A DNA stretch of 64,000 nt from contig SUVX01000002.1 in the NCBI GenBank assembly GCA_015061725.1, positions 1 to 64,000 of the forward strand. The letters run 5' to 3'. Positions 17,092 through 24,714 of this stretch are shown here, piece after piece. This stretch comes from Lentisphaerota bacterium (GTDB lineage: Bacteria; Verrucomicrobiota; Lentisphaeria; Victivallales; Victivallaceae). The position numbers were made by a program, and so were the translations under genes. Positions within the stretch are counted from its first letter, which is position 1. Each line of letters begins with the position of its first letter. The notes under the pieces are model-generated. The model did no database searches. It was not told the DNA's origin and saw only the letters and a list, made by a program, of their open reading frames with translations.

Positions 17092-19284
17092 TTATTCAAT
17101 GATACTTTCTGCCCGGCGGATATACATATCCTGTTCGGATTTATCCATTTTGTTGAAATGAACATTCCATCCGCTGACCCGGACTTGAAGACCTTTGTGT
17201 TTATCGGGGTTTTTCTGTGCGTCTTTGAGTTCTTCTGTATCAAAAATGTTGAAGTGGATTGCCGCTCCGTTTCCGGCAAAGAAAACGCGGACAAGTTTCC
17301 GCCATGCAACAAGCCCCTCTGCGCCCTTGACGGAACTCGGGTGCATCATCACATCCAGCGGAAAATCTCCGGGGAAAGAAGCCGCATCCAGAACAAGAAA
17401 CGATCTGATCATCGCTGTCACACCGCTGATATCCGAACCCACGGCGGGAGAAGCGTTTTTAGAAAATTCCTCTCCCGCAAAACGTCCGTCGGGCGTTGCG
17501 CCGGTCTTGGCGCCCTGGGCAATAAATTGTTTTGCGGGGTGCGCCGAAGCCTTCCAGATACCGCCGCGGGCATTGGGTTTGTTGTTGACTTTGTTGGCAC
17601 AGGTGCGTGAAAGCATCGCCGCAAGACGGTCAACTTCAGGGATACCATTGCCGTAACGCCGCTTGAAATTTTTGATTTTTGCATGGAGTTTTTCATATCC
17701 CTGCCAGTTTGCATTCAGAGCACAGGCAAGTTCCTCAAGAGAGATTTCTTTTTTCTTGAAAACCAGTTCCTCCACAACAGATAACGCATCAACCGCCGAC
17801 CCCAGACCGCCCAATGCCATTGAGCTGTTGTTGAAATCACAACCGTTGTGGAACGCATCACGTCCGGTTGCAAGACTCTTGGGGATCGTTGCAGAAAAAA
17901 CATTCGAGGGGTTGATCTGATCCAGAAAAGCCTCATATTCATTGACGATTTCAAAGTTGGCGGCGATGTTCCAGTCAATTTCAGCAAGGTACAGCCGGTA
18001 AAAGTCATCAAAGTTTTTTATTTCAGAGAGAGGCGGGACAGACACGCCCAGAATCTCCCCCGTTGCTTTATCTTTGCCGCCGTTAAAAATCAGTTCAAAT
18101 GGTTTGAGCAGATTGATATGCCCTCCCGCGGTTATATTTGAATGTTTCCTGCCCTGACACCCGAACTCGTAACAGCCGGAAACATAAGCGGTTCTGGCAT
18201 CTTCTTCAGTTGCGCCGTAAGAGGTCAGCATATACCGGAGAGACTCTTCTCCCACCAGCACGATGCTCTGATGTCTGTCGCGGATCATGGCAAGCACTTT
18301 ATCAATAAAGTCATCCGGCGTATTAACGGCAATTTTGATCTGGATTTTCGGTGTCGGCAGATTGAGTTTCACCGCTTCGTCAAGAATAAGATGTGTAAGA
18401 TGGTTGATTGCAGAGCTTCCGTCAGCGCGTGTTCCGCCGAGATAAACCGGCTGTCCCCAATAATTGTTCATGGACCCCCATTGCATGAAAAAGTAGTCAA
18501 ACATCTCACGCATCTGGGAATCTGTAAAAGTTCCCGCCGCAAGATCACGGTCATAATAGGGGGTGAGCATCGCATCCAGATTACCGAGAGAACGGACCTG
18601 CATGTGATCCATAATCTCACTGAACATAAAATACATATAAATTATGAGCAGAACATCAAAATAATTCTGCGGCGGTCCGTCATGCAGACGCTGCAAAGCA
18701 TCTGCGGTAAAATCGCAACGTTCAGAATTACGGCTGCGGGCGCGTTCAATGAATCGCTCAAGCATCCAAAGAATTGCGCGGTAAGTAATTTCGATTCCGT
18801 CAAAATAAGCTGTTTTCTTTTCGTCAAGAGTGCCGTTTTTGCGGTGTATTTCTTTTGCTTCAAGAGCATTTGCAAGCAGTCCGGGGAAACCGCGTTTGAG
18901 GATTTCGTTCCATTCAGGAACCGAGTGATCAAAGTCGATCCAGATTGTATTGGCGCCGGTCTTATTGACCAGACATGCCAGCGGCCACTGGGTTGTCTCC
19001 ACCTTTTTTCCGATGACCTGCAGCAGTTTTCCCATCACACAGGGACGGCGGCTCCAGCATCCGAACGAGGGAAAAAAGTCACGGGGATCAACTTCTATCT
19101 GCAGATTTTTTGCCAGAAATTCAAAGCCCATCGCCTTGATAACAGGAGCGGGCAGAGCCAATGTACCGAATTCTGCGATTTTTTCTTTGGCGGTTTCCTG
19201 ATCCATGCCGGTTGACGGGTCAAACACCGGAGACTGGAATTTCTGCCACAAGTACGGCAGATCCTGATTGAAGGTATTGAACAT
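17092..19284 (-). CDS. Glycyl radical enzyme of unknown substrate (pyruvate formate-lyase family)
   Basis: A 730-residue glycyl radical enzyme. The active-site loop is VSGCYEFGCQG with catalytic Cys371 and general-base Glu373. The glycine-radical loop near the C-terminus is VRVSGWNVHF with Gly at about 705. The GCxE arrangement is that of diol dehydratase and C-N lyase-like members, not the paired Cys-Cys of true pyruvate formate-lyase. A Trp replaces the usual Tyr after the radical glycine. It is shorter than the usual 780-850 residues. It follows its activase by 16 bases, with GAGGTG before the ATG, and precedes a symporter. An oxygen-sensitive dehydratase or lyase in sugar or polyol breakdown is likely; the substrate is not readable. 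Confidence 0.9.
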   Translation of the reverse strand: MFNTFNQDLPYLWQKFQSPVFDPSTGMDQETAKEKIAEFGTLALPAPVIKAMGFEFLAKNLQIEVDPRDFFPSFGCWSRRPCVMGKLLQVIGKKVETTQWPLACLVNKTGANTIWIDFDHSVPEWNEILKRGFPGLLANALEAKEIHRKNGTLDEKKTAYFDGIEITYRAILWMLERFIERARSRNSERCDFTADALQRLHDGPPQNYFDVLLIIYMYFMFSEIMDHMQVRSLGNLDAMLTPYYDRDLAAGTFTDSQMREMFDYFFMQWGSMNNYWGQPVYLGGTRADGSSAINHLTHLILDEAVKLNLPTPKIQIKIAVNTPDDFIDKVLAMIRDRHQSIVLVGEESLRYMLTSYGATEEDARTAYVSGCYEFGCQGRKHSNITAGGHINLLKPFELIFNGGKDKATGEILGVSVPPLSEIKNFDDFYRLYLAEIDWNIAANFEIVNEYEAFLDQINPSNVFSATIPKSLATGRDAFHNGCDFNNSSMALGGLGSAVDALSVVEELVFKKKEISLEELACALNANWQGYEKLHAKIKNFKRRYGNGIPEVDRLAAMLSRTCANKVNNKPNARGGIWKASAHPAKQFIAQGAKTGATPDGRFAGEEFSKNASPAVGSDISGVTAMIRSFLVLDAASFPGDFPLDVMMHPSSVKGAEGLVAWRKLVRVFFAGNGAAIHFNIFDTEELKDAQKNPDKHKGLQVRVSGWNVHFNKMDKSEQDMYIRRAESIIE

Positions 19285-19300
19285 TTTTCACCTCTGTAAT

Positions 19301-20194
19301 TTATAAAACAATAGTTTTCAAATTGTACGACTGCAGAATGCCTGCGGCATTTTCAAGATCACTTTGCGACGGAGAATCCACATGCGGCATTGTGTCAGCA
19401 TGGCCGATTGCAAGAAATTTTGAACGGGCAAAGGCATGATAGGGCAGAAGACGGACGGCAGAAATGCAAGAAAGTGAAGAAAGAAATTCCCCCGCGCCGC
19501 AAATATACGCTTCACTCATATTGTGTTCAGGCACAAGCGGCATACGGATTTCAACTGTTTTTCCGCAAGAATCAAGTTTTTTCAGATTTTCCAGAATCAG
19601 TTTATTATCAACGCCGGTCAATTTCCGGTGCTGTTCAGGATCTATGCATTTGAAGTCATAAAGAAACATATCCGTATACGGCAGGACCTCTTCAAAATTC
19701 TTCCACGGCACACAACCGCAGGTGTCTGCCGCACAGTGAATATTCCGTTCTTTGAGTTGACGGAAAACTTCGGCACAGAAGGCACTTTGCAAAAGCGGTT
19801 CGCCGCCGGATAAGGTCACGCCGCCGCCGTCTGAATAAAACAATTCATCCTCAAGCAGCAGGGAAACAGCCTCATCTGAAGTCATGGTTTTGCCGAAAAG
19901 CTCCAACGCATCAACAGGACAGGAGTCTGCACATTTACCGCAGGCGGTGCAGGAACTGCGGTCCAGTTCGTGTGTTCCGTTTTTTAAACAATGGCAGGTG
20001 CAAATGCGGGCGCACTCTCCGCAAAGGACACACTTGTTCCGGTAAAAAGCCAGTTCCGGCGTGCTTTTCCGGCTTTCCGGATTGTGACACCAGATGCAGT
20101 TGAGCGGACAACCTTTGAGAAAAAGCGTTGTCCGGATTCCCGGTCCGTCGTGAACGGCAAAACGTTTTATGTCAACGTAACGCGCCTGTATCAT
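19301..20194 (-). CDS. Glycyl radical enzyme activase (radical SAM)
   Basis: A 297-residue radical SAM activating enzyme. The CX3CX2C cluster motif is at Cys29, Cys33 and Cys36 (GCPLNCIWCHNPE). Two ferredoxin-type clusters follow at residues 55-69 (CVLCGECARIC) and 82-92 (CTACGKCADSC), as in activases of non-PFL glycyl radical enzymes. LSGGEPLLQ is the SAM-binding strand. It generates the radical at Gly of the adjacent enzyme. The start overlaps the stop of the upstream esterase gene (ATGA) and has GAAGGTG upstream, so the three genes are coupled. The two extra clusters argue against a plain PflA. Confidence 0.95.
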   Translation of the reverse strand: MIQARYVDIKRFAVHDGPGIRTTLFLKGCPLNCIWCHNPESRKSTPELAFYRNKCVLCGECARICTCHCLKNGTHELDRSSCTACGKCADSCPVDALELFGKTMTSDEAVSLLLEDELFYSDGGGVTLSGGEPLLQSAFCAEVFRQLKERNIHCAADTCGCVPWKNFEEVLPYTDMFLYDFKCIDPEQHRKLTGVDNKLILENLKKLDSCGKTVEIRMPLVPEHNMSEAYICGAGEFLSSLSCISAVRLLPYHAFARSKFLAIGHADTMPHVDSPSQSDLENAAGILQSYNLKTIVL

Positions 20195-21891
20195 CTCTGC
20201 ACCTTCTTTTTTATTCCGGCAAAAAACGGGATTTCAAGCCCCTGATACGGGGAATTTTTCCAGACAAACACATTTCCGGAGCGTTTTCTGAAATAATTTT
20301 GAACAGCAAAGGGATAATTGGCGGTTGTGATATACAAATCACGCATATCTTCTCCGCCGAAACAAAGACTGCTGACGATCATTTCAGGGAATGCAAGTTC
20401 AAAATCAAGACTGCCATCGGGTGCAAACCGCCTGATTTTCTCTGTCCAACCTGCCGACCAGACGCCGCCCTGCGTATCCACGGCAAGCCCGTCACACCCG
20501 ATGCCGGAAACAAAAATTTCTTTTTCAGAAATCTGATTGTCTTTGTAAGCATAACGGTAAATCGTCTTTTCTGTTGTTGCCGTAAAATAAAAAGTCTTTC
20601 TGTCAGGAGAAAAACCCATGCCGTTGGGAATCCCTCTGCATTTATCAAGCAGTTTGAAACTGCCGTCGGGTGCAAAATCCCACAATTCGCCTATTCCCTG
20701 ATGCAGTTCGCGTGGCAGAACGGTACAAAATACATGTCCGTCAGGCGTGGTTGTTACATCGTTGAATTTAAATTTATCCCCCTCAAGCTCGGCAAAAAGT
20801 TCCGCATTTTCTCCCGGACGCCAGTGCCAGACACGGCAGCCGGAAGCAAAGAGCAGAAATGTGCCGTCCGCCTGTTGTGAAAAGGCAGATACAGAACCGC
20901 ATTCAGGAGAAAACGAAGAAATTTCTCTCAAACTGCCGCTCTCTTTGCGCAGAATGATTCCGGGCGTGCGACATTCTTTGTCTCCATCGGGATTGACCCA
21001 ATAAAGTTTTTTGTCACAACGGGAAAAGAACGGTCCCTCTCCGATACCGCAGACAGAATCAGCACAAGGTGTTATCCCGGGATTGGCTTTAAATTGTCTG
21101 TACGCCTCAAAATACCGTCTGCCCAACTCGTGCGCCGAAACAGTATCGTAATGCAGATGATCCCCTTTATGCTTCAAGTCTTTGGTCAGTACATAACGGA
21201 AAGAGGCATCCTCAGCGGCAAGAAGAGCCAGAGCGTCATCCACAATGTCAATATTATCCGCTATTTCAGGATTGTAAAAAGAAGCCATATCCCCGGCGAT
21301 AAAAGGAACATCGTCTTTTAAATCAAGATCACGGCGGAAATTGCGGACAACAGACCGGAGTTTATCTGTATAATCCGGCGTTTTTTTCAGCGCATCGCTT
21401 TCACCCTGATGCCAGCAGACGGCAATGATTTTTCCGTATTCCAGAGCCTCTTTTGCCAGTTTTACGGCATTGTCGTAGGGAAAATTGTGAACGTCCCAAT
21501 CATCATGTCCGCCGGGCATCCACGCAGAAATGGAGGTGCCGCCGACAGCACAGGGCAGAAGCACGATCTGTTTGCCGGGATACATTTCAAGCAGCAGTTT
21601 ACCAAGGGTTCTTCCCGGTCCGGTCCCCACGACCTGTCCGCCTTTTTCAGGAAGAATATTATCCCAGGGGTCAGCGGTTTCGATTTTCTTACCGTCACTT
21701 GAAAAAGCACCGATGAATTTGCGGTCACGGGTCACAGGTTCGACAGCACTTTTAAAAATGTTTCCCGGACGGAAAACCAGCAGATCAGGAATTTCAGTTA
21801 AATCATCTTTTTCTGCGATCCCCCGCCCTGCCATGTTCGATTGTCCGGCAAGCAGGACAAAAAGTTTTTCTTTGTTTTCTGTCGTATCCAC
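20191..21891 (-). CDS. Fusion of sialate O-acetylesterase-like and SMP-30/gluconolactonase-like domains
   Basis: A 566-residue two-domain protein. Residues 10-265 form an SGNH/SASA esterase domain with the nucleophile block LAGQSNMAG (Ser18) and a DHLHYD block (about 245) near the expected Asp/His. Residues about 275-566 form an SMP-30/gluconolactonase-like propeller (GIGEGPFFS, FNDVTTTPDG, GIPNGMGFSPD, CDGLAVDTQGGVW). There is no signal peptide, so both activities would be cytoplasmic: deacetylation of an acylated sugar, and lactone hydrolysis. The likely start is the GTG at 21891, with AAAGGAG eight bases upstream; the frame is open to a GTG at 21900 that overlaps that site. It is first in the long leftward operon. 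Confidence 0.85.
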   Translation of the reverse strand: MDTTENKEKLFVLLAGQSNMAGRGIAEKDDLTEIPDLLVFRPGNIFKSAVEPVTRDRKFIGAFSSDGKKIETADPWDNILPEKGGQVVGTGPGRTLGKLLLEMYPGKQIVLLPCAVGGTSISAWMPGGHDDWDVHNFPYDNAVKLAKEALEYGKIIAVCWHQGESDALKKTPDYTDKLRSVVRNFRRDLDLKDDVPFIAGDMASFYNPEIADNIDIVDDALALLAAEDASFRYVLTKDLKHKGDHLHYDTVSAHELGRRYFEAYRQFKANPGITPCADSVCGIGEGPFFSRCDKKLYWVNPDGDKECRTPGIILRKESGSLREISSFSPECGSVSAFSQQADGTFLLFASGCRVWHWRPGENAELFAELEGDKFKFNDVTTTPDGHVFCTVLPRELHQGIGELWDFAPDGSFKLLDKCRGIPNGMGFSPDRKTFYFTATTEKTIYRYAYKDNQISEKEIFVSGIGCDGLAVDTQGGVWSAGWTEKIRRFAPDGSLDFELAFPEMIVSSLCFGGEDMRDLYITTANYPFAVQNYFRKRSGNVFVWKNSPYQGLEIPFFAGIKKKVQR

Positions 21892-21920
21892 AATGCACAC
21901 TCCTTTTGCGGTAACTGTTG

Positions 21921-21949
21921 ATAATATACCGGATAAAAAATTTTTTCAA
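21921..21949 (-). promoter_or_regulatory. Promoter candidate for the 21.9-kb leftward operon
   Basis: On the minus strand TTGAAA, 17 bases, TATTAT. It lies 30-60 bases before the esterase/SMP-30 start and is back to back with the promoter of the divergent AraC gene. Confidence 0.5.
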
Positions 21950-21984
21950 ATAGCAAAAAACAACAAAAAGATTGCAATTTGTGA

Positions 21985-22013
21985 TTGACAAAGACTTTTT
22001 CCTGTGCTAAATT
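21985..22013 (+). promoter_or_regulatory. Promoter candidate for AraC-family gene
   Basis: A consensus TTGACA at 21985-21990, a 17-base spacer and TAAATT at 22008-22013. It ends 27 bases before the ATG at 22041. It is divergent from the leftward operon promoter, so the AraC protein could control both from this 150-base gap. Confidence 0.6.
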
Positions 22014-22040
22014 TCAAAGAACGGAACAGGAAATTGTGAT

Positions 22041-22889
22041 ATGGATAAAATTTTATATACCCGCCGGGATTTGATGTCTGTTTTCAACAATGCCCGTTTT
22101 ATACTCAGACATTTTGCGATGGGATATTATAAAACGACAGAAAGCAGCATCCGGACCATGCCGGTCAACAGAATGTTTTTTCCGCTGGAAAATCCGGGCG
22201 GAGCAGCCAATTATATCAGAACGGCAGAAAAGACTTTGCCGCTGATTCCGGGAAAGATGTATTTCATTCCTGCATGTTATCCGGCGGACATGCACTTGAA
22301 TCCGGATATACGCTTTCTCTCAGTACAGGCAAATCTTGAAATTTTCCCCGGAGCAGATCTCTTTTCCAGCTGTCAGCAGATATTGGAAATCGATTCCGGC
22401 AATGAAGCAGAGGTTCTCAGCCGGATTTTTTACACACCGCAGAAAAACTTATATTCTGCCGCTGTTACTTTGGGCGGCAGGGTACTGAATATCCTTGTAC
22501 GCCTTCAGGAGCATTTTCCCGAAGAAGATTTTTGGAATGTCTTGGCATTGAGGGAATACAATGATTTGACGGAATATCTGCGTCAATACGGCACAGCAGC
22601 AACAAGGGTTGGCGATCTTGCCATTGCAAGAAATGAATCCAGGGAACACTTCACCCGGCATTTTTCCGCCCGGACGGGCATGTCACCCAAAGCATTGATT
22701 GACCGTGTCGTTACCGGAAAATGTCTCTCTCTTATCAGCGAAGGATACAGTTTTAAAGAAATTGCTCAGTTGCTGGACTTTTCGGATGAATATGTCTTTT
22801 CCCGTTTTTTCAAACGTAACATCGGAGTTTCCCCCCGTGTTTGGCGAGACAAACAGAATCTCTGTAATTTGCCGGAAAAATATTCATAA
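22041..22889 (+). CDS. AraC-family transcriptional regulator
   Basis: A 282-residue regulator with an N-terminal ligand-binding cupin-like part (about 1-170: NRMFFPLENPGG, LIPGKMYFIPACYPADMH) and a C-terminal AraC DNA-binding domain (about 180-278). Its helix-turn-helix motifs are RVGDLAIARNESREHFTRHF and FKEIAQLLDFSDEYVFSRFF. It is transcribed alone, divergent from the leftward operon that starts with the esterase/SMP-30 fusion, which is the usual arrangement for a local activator. The AGGAAA ribosome site is modest. The inducer is unknown. Confidence 0.9.
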   Translation: MDKILYTRRDLMSVFNNARFILRHFAMGYYKTTESSIRTMPVNRMFFPLENPGGAANYIRTAEKTLPLIPGKMYFIPACYPADMHLNPDIRFLSVQANLEIFPGADLFSSCQQILEIDSGNEAEVLSRIFYTPQKNLYSAAVTLGGRVLNILVRLQEHFPEEDFWNVLALREYNDLTEYLRQYGTAATRVGDLAIARNESREHFTRHFSARTGMSPKALIDRVVTGKCLSLISEGYSFKEIAQLLDFSDEYVFSRFFKRNIGVSPRVWRDKQNLCNLPEKYS

Positions 22890-22958
22890 ATGAGAAAACA
22901 GATTGCAGCTGAAGATATATGCTACATAAACAGGTAATGATTCGAATTTTCAGGGATT

Positions 22959-23711
22959 TTAAAATTCGACTTTCATACCGTCAAAGGCAATTTCAAAACC
23001 TTCGGAATGTATGCGTTTTTCAGATTCCGGATCCCACAGTTGAAAACGTGCCAGATGAGAAAGAAGCATACGCGTTTCAGAAGAAATCACTCCCAGTTCA
23101 CGCAATGCATTGCGCATTAAAATCAACATGCCGGGCGTGTTGTGTTCAAACATACGCCAGTCATCATCTGAACCGCAGGTCGCATCCCAGACGATCACTG
23201 AAAGTTTATGTTTTTCAATAATGCGTTTGGCAAGCGTGGTCATCCATGCGCCGTCAAGCGCATAGAGCAGCGTTCCCTGAGGCGTTTCACACAGGTAATG
23301 CAGTGGTATTTCCTCCGGATGATCCGCGATTGCGTGATTGGCAGGCAGCGCCGTAATACGGCAGGACTGCGTTTCAAAGGTCATTCCCGGTTTCAGTTCC
23401 CGCTTTCTGACACGGTGATCCAGTTGGTCCAGAACAACAGAAGAAGCTGAAACGCGCAGATCAGGATTGAGTTCCGCCAGTTGATAAACGACTTCTGTAT
23501 TGAAGTGATCCCAATGAGAATGCGTCATCAGGATTTCTTTTACGGAACGTTCAGATTGAATCATTTCCAACGCCTTGAATACAGTCGGACCGGTATCAAA
23601 CAAAATACAATTATTCAACAGCGCAGAGGAATTTCCGGAACCGCCGGGTTGTCCGAAATGAGCGTATTCGTGTCTGCCGCCGGCAGTTCCGAGAATTTGC
23701 AGACAACTCAT
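22959..23711 (-). CDS. Metallo-beta-lactamase-fold hydrolase
   Basis: A 250-residue metal-dependent hydrolase of the beta-lactamase fold. The HxHxDH signature is at residues 64-69 (HSHWDH), followed by further ligands in ALPANHAIAD, VWDATCGSDDDW and LLSHLARFQ. It resembles the PhnP/lipoate-transferase-like group of phosphodiesterases more than lactamases, but the substrate is not clear. The start overlaps the stop of the upstream unknown gene (ATGA), so the two form a small leftward unit. An 8-bp inverted repeat (22943-22950 with 22961-22968) spans its stop codon. Confidence 0.9.
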   Translation of the reverse strand: MSCLQILGTAGGRHEYAHFGQPGGSGNSSALLNNCILFDTGPTVFKALEMIQSERSVKEILMTHSHWDHFNTEVVYQLAELNPDLRVSASSVVLDQLDHRVRKRELKPGMTFETQSCRITALPANHAIADHPEEIPLHYLCETPQGTLLYALDGAWMTTLAKRIIEKHKLSVIVWDATCGSDDDWRMFEHNTPGMLILMRNALRELGVISSETRMLLSHLARFQLWDPESEKRIHSEGFEIAFDGMKVEF

Positions 23712-24451
23712 AATCCCATTTTCTCCAGATGTTTGCGCATGGCGTCAAACGAACAGAAAGAGGCCCGGCGGGCATATTTCAAAGTTCCGGTTTCAAGCAG
23801 ATATTCGGCGTTTTTATGATTCAAATTGCCGCGGGAATTGATGAACTGCCCGAGACAGCCCAAATTACCGACGATCCCGGGATAGGGGAAACCGCGGTTG
23901 TCATGCCACTCCTGCGGAAAAAACTCCAGCCACTGCGGCAGAGAATTCAGCCAGGTGAATGTATAAAGGTGGTCATAGCCGAAATTCTTTTCGCCTTCAT
24001 CCATGATAAAACGGAAGTTGTCCGCCATATAGGCCTTGTCGTCGAGAATGGACTCCGGCGCTTTGGCGTTGTAAATGTGGAAAACACACCATTTCCCGGG
24101 CAGGTCATAATGCGGACGGTCATAGCGCAGACAACGTCCCGGTTCAAAAATGCTCTGGGGACCCAGCGTATTGGGGTAAATCTCGCGCACGCGGTCAATA
24201 ACAGGTTTGCGCAAAACTTCCATATCCTCTATTTTTTCAACTTTATCAGCCAACTCTGCCAATTCAAACTCCAGCGGATCTTTATCCGGCGGTTCAGTCG
24301 GAACCTGACGGAGCAGATAATGAAAAAGTGTCAGTCCCATGAGTTCTTTGCGGCTCTTTTCAGGATGACGGCGCTGTTGGTCCCAGACAAAACGCATGGA
24401 AAAGGTAAAGCAGTCATCGGCGAATTGCAGATGTTCTTCAAGTGTTTTCAT
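23708..24451 (-). CDS. Unknown protein coupled to the beta-lactamase-fold hydrolase
   Basis: A 247-residue protein of no family I recognise. There is no signal peptide. The N-terminal 100 residues are charged and helical. The second half contains GKWCVFHIYNAKAPES, WLNSLPQWLEFFPQEWHDNRGFPYPG and a NSRGNLNHKNAEYLLETG segment, all aromatic-rich. Its stop overlaps the start of the metallo-beta-lactamase-fold gene, and these are the only two genes of the leftward unit. Coupling suggests a shared pathway or complex. The ATG at 24451 has only a purine-rich GGGAAAAAG upstream. Confidence 0.75.
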   Translation of the reverse strand: MKTLEEHLQFADDCFTFSMRFVWDQQRRHPEKSRKELMGLTLFHYLLRQVPTEPPDKDPLEFELAELADKVEKIEDMEVLRKPVIDRVREIYPNTLGPQSIFEPGRCLRYDRPHYDLPGKWCVFHIYNAKAPESILDDKAYMADNFRFIMDEGEKNFGYDHLYTFTWLNSLPQWLEFFPQEWHDNRGFPYPGIVGNLGCLGQFINSRGNLNHKNAEYLLETGTLKYARRASFCSFDAMRKHLEKMGL

Positions 24452-24714
24452 TTTTCTTTTTCCCGTTTGGAATAAAATTATCAGAATTTTCAGTCCCCGT
24501 TATTCCGTTTGAGACAGAAAATCATTCCATGTATAAAAAATAGATGTCCTTTATTTTTTTTCAAGCAGATTCAGAAACAAATCACACAATTTTGCAAACA
24601 AAAAATCACTCAAAACTCAAAAAAGTACTTGAAAAACGATTTTTCATGAGTTATTTTAATCAAAAAGCGAGCAAAAAACGATTCTTTTTAACCATGTTTT
24701 TGAAGGAGAAAAAT
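24452..24714 (+). other. 263-base divergent intergenic region
   Basis: An A/T-rich gap between the leftward unknown gene and the rightward DUF4838 gene. A reading frame continues upstream of 24715 to 24544 but has no ribosome site and encodes a Lys-rich, non-signal stretch, so it is treated as leader. I could not pick a convincing promoter. Confidence 0.5.

Noticed and set aside
17092..19284. Calling the glycyl radical enzyme pyruvate formate-lyase (pflB)
   Set aside because: The paired catalytic cysteines are absent (GCYE instead), the activase has two extra iron-sulphur clusters, and the genes sit with sugar enzymes.
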